From NCBI GenBank assembly GCA_028751875.1, contig CM054153.1, positions 33,941,435 through 34,005,434 on the forward strand: DNA of 64,000 bases, given 5' to 3'. Position numbers and translations under genes: made by a program. The notes under the pieces were generated by a model that searched no databases, had not been told where the DNA came from, and was given only the letters and a program-made list of their open reading frames with translations. Positions 35,535 to 44,800 of this stretch are shown here, piece by piece. The DNA is from Rapana venosa. Its lineage: Eukaryota > Mollusca > Gastropoda > Neogastropoda > Muricidae. How positions within the stretch are numbered: position 1 is the stretch's first letter; each line of letters starts with the position of its first letter.

Positions 35535-35766
35535 CAGTTGGTTATGGGAAATGTATTCAGGCATGTTAGGTTGCTATGCCTTTCCTGTGTTGTGAATGCT
35601 TTTTCACTTTTCATGTCCATGGTTTGTTCTCTTTCATTTTGGAGCGAATTTGTGTGTGAGTATTTTTCACACGCCCACATCCGCAAGTTGTGATTTTGTT
35701 AAATTTCATGTACCCCTTGGGGTTTTTTCTTGAAATAAAATCTTGAAAATCTTGAAATCTTGAAAA

Positions 35767-36190
35767 GATGTGGAGCGATAACTGATCCCTGTGGAATACC
35801 CATTGTTGGAAACCGTAAAGTAGAATAGGAATTTACAACTTTGGCCTTCATACATCTTTCTGAGAGAAATGCTTTAATATAATGATACATATTACCAGAT
35901 AAACCAATAGTTTTTAGTTTATATAGTAATCGTTTATGCCAGACCTGATCGTATGCTTTCTTTATATCAAAAAAGGTGGCAAGCACATTTTTCCTACTAG
36001 CAAATTGGTGTTTAATTTGCGTACTGAGTTTAATCAGATGATCTGCTGTGCATCTATCTTTTCGAAAACCTGCCTGGCTAATGGGGATTATTTTGTTTTT
36101 ATCGCAATAACGCATTAGTCGGTTTAAAATTAGTTTTTCCATAAGTTTTCCGGTGTGAGAGGTTAACGCGATAGGTCTGTAACTTGTCAT
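35767..36190 (-). pseudogene. LINE E RT, N-terminal half
   Basis: Open on the minus strand from MTSYRPIALTSHTGKLMEK. It shows the I-type RT blocks AGFRKDRCTADHL (about 36,075-36,037), ATFFDIKKAYDQVWH (about 35,980-35,935) and MGIPQGSVIAPHLF (about 35,808-35,767). The frame is cut at 35,767 by the 3' tail of LINE F. The upstream RT and the endonuclease are missing. Confidence 0.85.
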
Positions 36191-36530
36191 GTCTGTGTTC
36201 TCACTAGAACAGCATACGAGTAGGTGTTGAGAACACTTTTTATATTTTTATTGTTAGATAAAAAGATATGACCGACTAGTTCGTCAACAGCTGAAAATCT
36301 TGTTTTTGCTACCCTCTTGTCAAAAGACCTTTGCCTTCATCACTGCCAGCCACTCTTTGCTGAAATCGCCGAGCACCAATGCAAGGGAGACAAACGCAAC
36401 CTTGTGAAGGTATCCAAGCACACACACCTATACAGTGTTCTCTCCCTTACACCAAGGACCGTCAAACCTGTGGCTATTGCTCGAGGAAGAAGTACCCCAG
36501 CCATTAAACGACGAGCGCTTTCTGTCTGTC
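36183..36530 (+). repeat. Direct repeat G, copy 1, leading into the CTGT array
   Basis: About 300 bp that recurs at 37,101-37,388. Blocks include TGTTCTCACTAGAACAGCAT, GACCGACTAGTTCGTCAACA, TGCTACCCTCTTGTCAAAAG, CACTGCCAGCCACTCT and AACCTGTGGCTATTGCTC. The last ~45 bp (GAAGAAGTACCCCAGCCATT...GAGCGCTTTCTGTC) also occurs at 38,793-38,835, in front of the large CTGT array. Contains a perfect 9-bp inverted repeat, GTGTTCTCA at 36,195 and TGAGAACAC at 36,228. Family unknown. Confidence 0.88.
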
Positions 36531-36910
36531 TGTCTGTCTGGCTTTCTGCCTGTCTGTCTGTCTGTCTGTCTTTCTGCCTGTCTGTCTTTCTGTCTCTCTG
36601 CCTGTCTGTCTTTCTGTCTCTCTGCCTGGCTGTCTTTCTGTCACTATGCCTGTCTGTCTTTCTGTCTCTCTGCCTGTCTGTCTTTCTGTCTCTCTGCCTG
36701 TATGTCTTTATGTCTCTCTGCCTGTATGTTTTTCTGTCTCCCTGCCTGTCTGTTTTTCTGTCTCTCTGCCTGTCTGTCTGTCTGTCTGTCTTTCTGTCTC
36801 TCTGCCTGTACGTCTTTATGTATCTCTGCCTCTCTGTCTTTCTGTCTCTCTGGCTGTCTGTCTTTCTGTTGCTATGCCTATCCGTTTTACTGTCTATCTG
36901 CCTGGCTCTC
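36521..36910 (+). repeat. CTGT-type tetranucleotide array 1
   Basis: About 390 bp of CTGT, CTTT, CTCT and CTGC tetramers organised in a ~24-bp pattern (CTGCCTGTCTGTCTTTCTGT then CTCT). All plus frames are open because the unit lacks stops, so the Cys/Leu/Ser/Val open frames are meaningless. Confidence 0.95.
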
Positions 36911-36918
36911 AATGTTTA

Positions 36919-37098
36919 TGTTCAGACATCTTCTCCACAGTCGGAATGTGGCTACCTTAGTGATGGGTAACAAACGGCCGCATACGCAAACATCTCGCTT
37001 TTGGTGAACCTCGGAACGCTTGCCGATGAATGAAAAAACCCTATACAACATATAATATTTATATTAAAAAAACATAACCACTGAGTGTCAAAAGTTTA
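36919..37098 (+). repeat. Dispersed repeat D, copy 2
   Basis: Second copy of the ~170-bp repeat at 29,346-29,518, here placed between CTGT array 1 and copy 2 of repeat G. Confidence 0.9.
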
Positions 37099-37100
37099 CT

Positions 37101-37388
37101 TGTCGCATCTGTGTTCTCACTAGAACAGCATACGAGTGGGTGTTGGGAACACTTTTATATTTTTATTGTTAGATAAATACATGACCGACAAGTTCGTCAA
37201 CAGCTGAAAATCTCGTTTTTGCTACCCTCTTGTCAAAAGACCTTTGCCTCCATCACTGCCAGCCACTCTGCTGAAATCGAGAGCACCAATGCAAGGGAGA
37301 CAAACGCAACCTTGTGAAGGTATTCAACCACACACCTATACAGTGTTCTCTCCCTTACACCAGGACAGTCAAACCTGTGGCTATTGCT
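37101..37388 (+). repeat. Direct repeat G, copy 2
   Basis: Matches 36,183-36,482 with roughly 93-95% identity by eye and several small deletions. It lacks the GAAGAAGTACCCCAGCC end and CTGT array, and runs instead into a SINE. The hairpin arm is changed to TGGGAACAC. Confidence 0.88.
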
Positions 37389-37389
37389 C

Positions 37390-37790
37390 ATAATGGTTGA
37401 TACCCGGACCATCGGCTTGTGGTTGTGGGCTGGAGTCAGATATTCCTCTTCTCCTGGATCAGTGGTCTACAGGTAACGCTGCTAGAAAGCGACAAGTCAC
37501 GGGTTCGATCCCCGTTCGAGCCCCAAGGTTAAGCAGCGTCGAGCATGGTTACCACTTGGACGGGTGACCACTTGTGCGCCTTGGCTTCAGTACAGGCCTC
37601 CAGTTCACCCAGCTGTAAATGGGTACCTGCCTCTTTAAGGTCAGGGAAGGTAAAGCATCGAGGGAGAGGAGATAGCGCCGCCCTCAATATGCTGGCCCCT
37701 AGAGAAGTGAGGTCTCTGATGCCTCGCTCCCCTGCGACCACATAGGTCATGGGGCACTGAGGTCGCGTGTGCAACACATGTTTAGCACAT
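37390..37790 (+). mobile_element. SINE copy 1: tRNA-like head, 5S-like segment, conserved body
   Basis: A tRNA-derived head has an A box TGGTCTACAGG at 37,463-37,473 and a B box GGGTTCGATCC at 37,501-37,511. Next to it, 37,525-37,576 closely matches the 3' half of 5S rRNA, including AAGCAGCGTCGAGC and ACTTGGACGGGTGACCAC, which are the 5S internal promoter region. A body shared with copy 2 follows from about 37,576: CGCCTTGGCTTCAGTA, CAGCTGTAAATGGGTACCTG, CCCTAGAGAAG and CCTGCGACC. It is not a functional tRNA or 5S gene: no proper acceptor stem, and only half of 5S is present. Confidence 0.8.
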
Positions 37791-37919
37791 GCTGCTGAAA
37801 AGAACTCAAAGGAGCAAGAGAGTTATCTCTGGTAAACTTGGGGGAGAAGAGCCAGTCTCATTGGGAAATAGATACACGCAGAGAGAGGAAACTAAAGCCA
37901 AAAACTTCCATAAACCCAA

Positions 37920-38095
37920 CACACACAAACACACTTACAAACACACGCACACACACACACTCACACACACACACTTACATACACACACACACACACACAC
38001 ACTTACACACATACACACTTACACACACAAACACACACACACACTCACACACACACACAGAAGCACGCACGCACGCACGTACGCACACAGTGAGC
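37920..38095. repeat. (CA)n microsatellite
   Basis: CA-rich tract with TTACA and CTCACA interruptions, ending in a CGCACGCACG block. It follows SINE copy 1. Confidence 0.95.
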
Positions 38096-38262
38096 CATAA
38101 TTGACCTGACCATAAAATCCCATTGTTTTTTATTACACCTACGTCAGGGCGGTCATAAGGACGGAGTGGTCAGCAGGCGAGTGCATTATGACCAGAAAAC
38201 TGACTGCCAGACTGAACTATGGCCTAATGACTGTGCCAGGTGGTTCGCCTACCTACCTTTGA
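38096..38262. other. Spacer with no recognised feature
   Basis: Ordinary sequence between the CA and GT tracts. No gene or repeat identified. Confidence 0.5.
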
Positions 38263-38263
38263 G

Positions 38264-38303
<40 letters not shown>

Positions 38304-38314
38304 TGTGTGTGTGT

Positions 38315-38357
<43 letters not shown>

Positions 38358-38385
38358 CGCGCGCGTGCGCCTGTGCGTGTGTAAG
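38263..38385. repeat. (GT)n microsatellite
   Basis: GT dinucleotides with one GG and one TA interruption, then a short GC-alternating block. Confidence 0.95.
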
Positions 38386-38394
38386 AATTTGATG

Positions 38395-38690
38395 TGTGAC
38401 TTATAGACTGCTGGGAACAACACAGTTAGAGCACTCGCTTTCCCCAAGCTAAGGTTAAGTGTAGTTACCAAATGTACAGGTGACTTTTCGCACGCCTTGG
38501 CTTCAGTATAGTTCCCCAGTTCAGCTAGCTGTAAGTGGATAACTGCACTCTTTAGGGTCAGTGAAGGTAAAGCAGCAAGGGAGAGGCGATGGGCGCCGCC
38601 CTCTAATATTATGGTCCCTAGAGAAGCTGAGTCTAACGTCTCACTAACCTGCGACCGCAGAAGTTCTGGGGTCACGTTTAAGTTTTACCT
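38395..38690 (+). mobile_element. SINE copy 2, diverged
   Basis: From 38,493 it shares the body of SINE copy 1 (CGCCTTGGCTTCAGTA, AGGTAAAGCAGCAAGGGAGAGG, GCGCCGCCCTC, CCTAGAGAAG, CCTGCGACCGCAG). The 5S-like part is still visible but degraded (AAGCTAAGGTTAAG, GGTGACTTT at about 38,440-38,490). The tRNA-like head is mostly lost (TAGAGCACTCGCTTTCC remains). Confidence 0.75.
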
Positions 38691-38828
38691 CTTCTTGTAG
38701 AGTCCTGTTTGAGTCTTCTCTTTATTTATGTATTTAAATGTGTATGTTTTATGATCGATATTATCATCATTATTCTTTTATTTCAAGCATAATGGAAGAA
38801 GTACCCCAGCCATTAAACAAAGAGCACT

Positions 38829-41800
38829 TTCTGTCTCTCTGCCTGTCTGTCTTTCTCTCTCTCGGCCTGTCTGTCTTTCTGTCTCTCTGCCTGAGTGTCT
38901 TTCTCTCTCTCGGCCTGTCTGTCTTTCTGTCTCTCTGCCTGTCTGTCTTTCTGTCTCTCTGCCTGTGTGTCTGTCTGTCTATCTCGCTGCCTGTCTGTCT
39001 TTCTGTCTCTCTGCCTGTCTGTCTTTCTGTCTCTCGGCCTGCCTGTCTGTCTGTCTGTCTCTCTGCCTGTCTGTCTTCCTGTCTCTCTGCCTGTCTGTGT
39101 TTCTGTCTGTCTGTCTGTCTGCCTGGCTGTCTTTCTGTCTCTCTGCCTGTCTGTCTTTCTCTCTCTCTCTGCCTGGCTGTCTGTCATTCTGTCTCTCTGC
39201 CTGTCTGTCTTACTGTCTGTCTGCCTGGCTGTCTTTCTGTCTGTCTATCTCTCTGCCTGTCTGTATTTCTATCTCTCTGCCTAGCTGTCTGTCTGTATGT
39301 CTCTCTGCCTGTCTGTCTTTCTGTCTCTCTGCCTGGCTGTGTGTCTGTCTGTCTGTCAGCCTGGCTGTATTTCTGTCTGTCTGTCTCTCTGTCTGTCTGT
39401 CTTGCTGTCTCTCTACCTGTCTGTCTTTCTGTCTCTCTGCCTGGCTGTCTGTCAGTCTGTCTCTCTGCCTGCCTGTCTGTCTGTCTGTCTCTCTGTCTGT
39501 CTGTCTGTCTGTCTGTCTTTCTGTCTTTCTGTCTGTCTGCCTTGCAGTCTTTCTGTCTCTCTAGCTGTCTGTTAATCTGTGTGTCTGATTGTCTCTCTGC
39601 CTGGCTGTCTGGCTGTCTCTCTGCCTGTCTGTCTTTCTGTCTGTCTGCCTGGAAGTCTTTCTGTCTCTCTACCTGTCTGTCTTTCTGTCTGTCAGTCTGT
39701 CTCTCTGCCTGGCTGTCTCGCTGTCTGTCTGCCTGGCTGTCTTTCTGTCTGTCTGTCTATCTGCCTGGCTATCTTTCTGTCTGTCTGTCTTTCTGTGTGT
39801 CTGCCTAGCAGTCTTTCTGTTTCTCTACCTGTCTGTCTTTCTGTCTGTCAGTCTGTCTCTCTGCCCGGCTGTCTGTCTTTCTGTCTGTCTGCCTGGCTGT
39901 CGTTTTGTCTGTCTGTCTGTCTGTCTGTGTCTTTCTGTCTGTCTGCCTGTCTGTCTGTCTGTCTCTCTGCCTGTCTGTCTTTCTGTCTGTCTGATTGTCT
40001 GCCTGGGTGTCTTTCTGTCTGTCTGTCTGTATGCCTATCTGTCTTTCTGTCTCTTTACCTGTCTGTCTTTCTGTCCCTCGTCCTGTCTGTCTGTCTGTCT
40101 GCGTGTCTGCTTGTCTATCTTTCTATCTCTCTGCCTGTCTGTCTTTCTGTCTCTCTGCCTGTCTGTCTTTCTATCTCGGCCTGTCTGTCTGTCTGTCTGC
40201 CTGGTTGTCTTTCTGTCTCTCGGCCTCTCTGTCTTTCTGTCTCTCGGCGTGTATGTCTTTCTGTCTCTCTGCCTGTCTGTCTTTCTCTCTCTCTCCCTCT
40301 GCCAGGCTGTCTGTCATTGTCTCTCTGGCTGTCTCTCTGCCTGCCTGACTGTCTGTCTGTCTCTCTGCCTGTCTGTCTTTCTGTCTGTATGTCTGTCTTT
40401 CTGTCTGTCTGCCTAGCCGTCTTTCTGTCTCTCTACCTATCTGTCTTTCTGTCTGTCTGTCTGTTTGTCTCTCTGCTGTCTGTCTGTCTCTCTGCATGTC
40501 TGTCTGTCTGTCTGCCTGGTTGTCTCTCGGTCTCTCTGTCTTTCTGTCTCTCTGCTGTCTGTCTTCTGTCTCTTGCCTGTCTGTCTTCCTGTCTGCCTGT
40601 CTGTCTTTCTGTCACTCGCCTGTCTGCCTTTCTGTCTCTCTGCCTGTCCTGTCTGTCTGTCTGTCTATCTGCCTGTCTGTCCCTCTGTCTCTCTGCCTGT
40701 CTGGCTTTCTGTCTGTATGATTGTCTGCCTGGGTATCTTTGTGTCTGTCAGTCTGTATGCCTGTCTGTTTTTCTGTCTCTCTGCCTGTCTGTCTTTCTGT
40801 CTCTCTGCCTGTCTGTCTTTCTGTCTCTCGTCCTGTCTCTCTGTCTGTCTGTCTGTCTTTCTGTCTCTCTGCCTGTCTGTCTTTCTGTCTCTCTGCCTGT
40901 CTGTCTTTCTATCTCGGCCTGTCTGTCTGTCTGTCTGCCTGGTTGTCTTACTGTCTCTCGGCCTCGCTGTCTTTCTGTATCTCGGCGGTGTCTGTCTTTC
41001 TGTCTCTCTGCCTGTCTGTCCTTCTCTCTCTCTGCCTGTCTGTGTTTGTCTCTCTCTCTGCCTGGCTGTCTCTCATTCTGTCTCTCTGGCTGTCTCTCTG
41101 CCTGCCTGTCTGTCTGTGTGTCTGTCTCTCTGCCTGTCTGTCTTTCTGTGTGTCTGTCTGTCTTTCTGTCTATCTGCCTGGCAATCTTTCTGTCTCTCTA
41201 CCTGTCTGTCTTTCTGTCTGTCTGTCTGTCTCTCTGCCTGGCTGTCTGTCTGTCTGTCTCTCTGCCTGGCTGTCTGGCTGTCTGTCTCTCTGCCTGTCTC
41301 TCTTTCTATCTGTCTGTCTATCTTTCTGTCTGTCTGCCTGGCAGTCTTTCTTTCTATCTACCTGTCTGTCTTTCTGTCTGTCAGTCTGTCTCTCTGCCTG
41401 GCTGGCTGTCTGTCTGTCTGTCTGTCTGCCTGGCTGTCTTTCTGTCTGTCTGTCTGTCTGTCTGCCTGGCTGTCTTTCTGTCTGTCTGTCTGTGTCTTTC
41501 TGTGTGTCTGCCTGGCAGTCTTTCTGTCTCTCTACCTGTCTGTCTTTCTGTCTGTCAGTCTGTCTCTCTGCCTGGCTGTCTTTCTGTCTGTTTGCCTGGC
41601 TATCTTTCTGTCTGTCTGTCTGTCTGTGTCTTTCTGTGTGTCTGCCTGGCAAACTATCTGTCTCTCTACCTGTCTATCTTTCTGTCTGTCAGTCTGTCTC
41701 TCTACCTGGCTGTCTTTCTGTCTGTCTGTCTGCCTCGCCATCTTTCTGTCTGTCTGTCTGTCTGTCTGTCTGTCAGTGTCTTTCTGTGTGACTGCCTGGC

Positions 41801-44800
41801 AGTCTTTCTGTCTCTCTACCTGTCTATCTTTCTGTCTGTCAGTCTGTCTCTATGCCTGGCTGTCTGTCTTTCTGTCTGTCTGTTTCGCTGTCTTTTTGTC
41901 TGTCTCTCTGTCTGTGTCTTTCTGTCTGTCTGACTGGCAGTCTTTCTCTCCCTCTACCTGTCTGTCTTTCTGTCTGTCTGTTTCCCTGTCTTTTTGTCTG
42001 TCTGCCTGTCTGTCTTTCTGTCTCTCTGCCTGGCTGTCTTTCTGTCTCTCTGCCTAGCTGTCTGTCTGTCTGTCTACCTGCCTGTCTGTCTGTCTGTCTC
42101 TCTGCCTGTCTTTCATTCTTTCTGTCTGTCTGTCTTTCTGTCTGTCTGTCTGTCTGACTGTATGTCTGTCTGTCTGTGTCTCTTTGTCTGTCTGCCTGGC
42201 AGTCTTTCTGTCTCTCTACCTGTCTGTCTTTCTGTCTCTCGGCATCTCTGTCTTTCTGTCTCTCGGCGTGTCTGTCTTTCTGTCTCTCTGCCTGTCTGTC
42301 TTTCTGCCTCTCGGCCTGTCTGTCTGTCTTTCTGTCTCTCGGCATGTCTGTCTTTCTGTCTCTCTGCCTGTCTGTCTGTCTGTCTGTCTATCTGCCTATC
42401 TGTCTGTCTGTCTCTCTGTCTGTCTTTCTGTCTGTCTGATTGTCTGCCTGGGTGTCTTTCTGTGTATCTGTCTATATGCCTGTCTGTCTTTCTGTCTCTT
42501 TACCTGTCTGTCTTTCTGTCTCTCTGCCTGTCTGTCTTTCTGTCTCTCTGCCTTTCTGTCTTTCTGTCTCTCGTCCTGTCTGTCTGTCTGTCTGCCTGTC
42601 TGCCTGTCTGTCTGTCTGTCTTCTGTCTCTCTGCCTGTCTGTCTTTCTGTCTTCTGCCTGTCTGTCTTCTGTCTGCTCTCTGTCTGTCTGTCTGTCTGCC
42701 TCGTCTGCCTGTCTGTCTGTCTTCTTCTGTCTCTCTGCCTGTCTGTCTTTTCTGTCTCTCTGCTGTCTGTCTTTCTGTCTCTTTCTGTCTGTCTGTCTCT
42801 GTTTGCCTGTCTGTCTTTCTGTCTCCTGCCTGTCTGTCTTTCTGTCTCTCTGCTGTCGTCTTTCTTCTCGGCCTGTTCGCTGTCTGTCTCTGTCTGCTTC
42901 TGTTCTTCTCTCTGCCTGTCTGTCTTTCTGTTCGTCTGGCTCTCTGTCTTTCTGTCTCTACGGCTGCTGTCTTTCTGTCTTCTGCCTGTCTGTCTTTCTG
43001 TCTCTCGCCTGTCTGTCTGCTGTCTGTCTTTCTGTCTCTCTGCCCGTCTGTCTTTCTGTTCTCTGCCTGTGCTGTATGCTGTCTGTCTCTGCCTGTCTGT
43101 CTGTCTGTCTTTCTGCCTTCTGTCTGTCAGTCTCTCTGTCTGTCTGCCTGGCAGTCTTTCTGTTCTCTACCTGTCTGTCTTTCTGTCTGTCGTCTGTCTC
43201 TCTGCCTGGCTGCTGGCTGTCTGTCTGTCTGTCTGTCTGCCTGGCTGTCTTTCTTCTTCTGTCTGTCTTTTTGTCTGTCTGTCTGTCTCCTCTGCTGCTG
43301 TCTGTGCTGTCTGTCTGCCTCTGCTTTCTGTCTGTCTTCTGCTGTCTCTCTGCTGTTTCTGTCTTTCTGTCTGTCTGTCTGTCTGTATTCTGTCTGTCTG
43401 CCTGGATCTTTCTGTCTTGTACCTGTCTTCTTTTTTTTGTCATTCTTCTCTCTGCCTGGCTGTCTGTCTCTCTGTCTGTTCTGCTGGCTGTCTTCTGTCT
43501 GTCTGTCTGTCTGTGTCTTTCTGTGCTGTCTGCCTGGCTGTCTTTCTGTCTCTCTACCTGTCTGTCTTTCTGTCTGTCTCTGTCTCTCTGCTGCTGTCTG
43601 TCTTCTGTCTATCTGCCTGTCTTCTTTGACTTTTGCCTGTCTTCTTCTGTCTGTCTGTTGTCTGCCTGGTGTCTTCTTCTGTTCTGTCTGCCTGTCTGTC
43701 TTTCTGTCTCTTTCTGCTGTCTTTCTGTCTCTTTGCCTGGCTGTCTTTCTGTCTCTCTACCTGTCTGTCTTCTGTTCTCTGTCTGTCTGTCTGTCTTCTG
43801 CCTGCTGCTGTCTGTCTTTCTGTCTGTCTGCCTGTCTGTCTTTTCTGTCTGTCTGCTTCTGTCTGTCTGTCTCTCCTGTCTTCTTTGTCTGTCTCCTGTC
43901 TGTCTTTCTTCTCTCGGCTTCTGTCTGTCTTTCTCTTGCCTGTCTGTCTATCTGCTGCTGTTGTCTGTCTCTTCGGCCTGTCTGTCTTTCTGTCTGCCTG
44001 CAGTCTTTCTGTCTCTCTACCTGTTTGTCTTTTTGTCTCTCTGCCTAGCTGTCTGTCTGTCTGTCTTTTTCTCTGCCTGGCTGTCTTTCTGTCACTCCCC
44101 CTCTGTGTCTTTCTGCCCCTTTGGGTGGCGTCATTCTGCCCTTTTTGGGCCCTTTTTTCCCTTTCTGTTCTCTCCCTTTCTCTTCTTTTTTGTCTTTTTT
44201 GCCTCTCTGTTTTTCGGTCTGTTCTCTGCCGGGCTCTCTGCCTGTCTTCTTTCTTTTGTCCCCTTCCCTTTGCCCTGCCCTGTCGGGTCTCCTGTCTGTT
44301 TTTCTGTCTTTTCGGTTTGTCTGTTTTTCCCGTTTTTCCCACCCTATCTGTCTGTCCTATCCCTGTTTGTCTTTTTGTCTGTTGTCTGTCTGTCCCCCTC
44401 TCCCTTCTGTCTTTCTGTTCTCTCCCTTGGGGTCTTTCTGTCCCCCTTTCTCCCCTTCTGTTTTTTCTGCCCTCTTTTGGCTGTTTGTCTGCCCTTTCTG
44501 TCTATCTGTCTGTCTGCCCTGGTTTGGGGGTCTTTTTTTTTTGTCTTTATCCCCTTCTGTCTTTCTGTTTGTTGTTTGGCTGTCTTTTTTGTCCCCAATC
44601 CCCTGTCTGTCTGTCTGCCCTGCCTGTCTGTCTTTTGTTTTTCTCCTCTCTGTTGTCTGTTTCTACGGGGCTGCCCTTTCTATCTCTCTGCCGGGCTTTT
44701 GGGCCCTGTCTGACTGCCCTGCCTGCTGTCTCTCTTTTAATGTCCCCCTGTGTGCCCTTTCTGTCTCTCTGTCTGTCGTTTTTGGGTTTTCTACCCGGGT

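Larger units (their letters stand above)
31639..35766 (+). mobile_element. LINE F, 5'-truncated plus-strand LINE inserted in LINE E
   Basis: About 4.1 kb. The 5' end falls inside the endonuclease (REKYKRKSGGILLLV), so this is a truncated insertion. ORF2 covers the rest of the endonuclease, RT and a C-terminal Cys/His motif, ending with TGA at 35,044-35,046. The 3' UTR contains GT and GA microsatellites (35,175-35,530) and ends in an ATCTTGAAA-type short tandem tail at about 35,728-35,766. An A-run at both junctions (31,634-31,638 and 35,763-35,766) may be the target duplication. Being inside E, it is younger than E. Confidence 0.88.
29816..36190 (-). mobile_element. LINE E, I-type with RNase H, split by LINE F
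   Basis: Minus-strand element in two pieces: the RT N-terminal half at 36,190-35,767, and the RT C-terminal half, RNase H and C-terminus at 31,638-29,816. The intervening 31,639-35,766 is LINE F on the opposite strand. Joining the pieces gives an unbroken frame through APHLF and INILLYDLPQC. The presence of RNase H downstream of RT indicates the I superfamily. The element is 5'-truncated inside RT at about 36,190, where another repeat begins. The 3' coding end, with a C.CGE...NDH..LRC knuckle and LSHTPIFRLL-stop, lies at about 29,960-29,816. Confidence 0.85.

Noticed and set aside
37440..37580. Functional tRNA or 5S rRNA gene
   Set aside because: A/B boxes and a 5S-like stretch exist, but no acceptor stem can be closed, only half of 5S is present, and a diverged second copy with the same body shows it is a SINE.
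39579..41933. 784-codon open frame rich in Cys, Leu, Ser and Val
   Set aside because: CTGT-type tetramers have no stop codon in any plus frame. The frame follows the array exactly and has no start context or domain.
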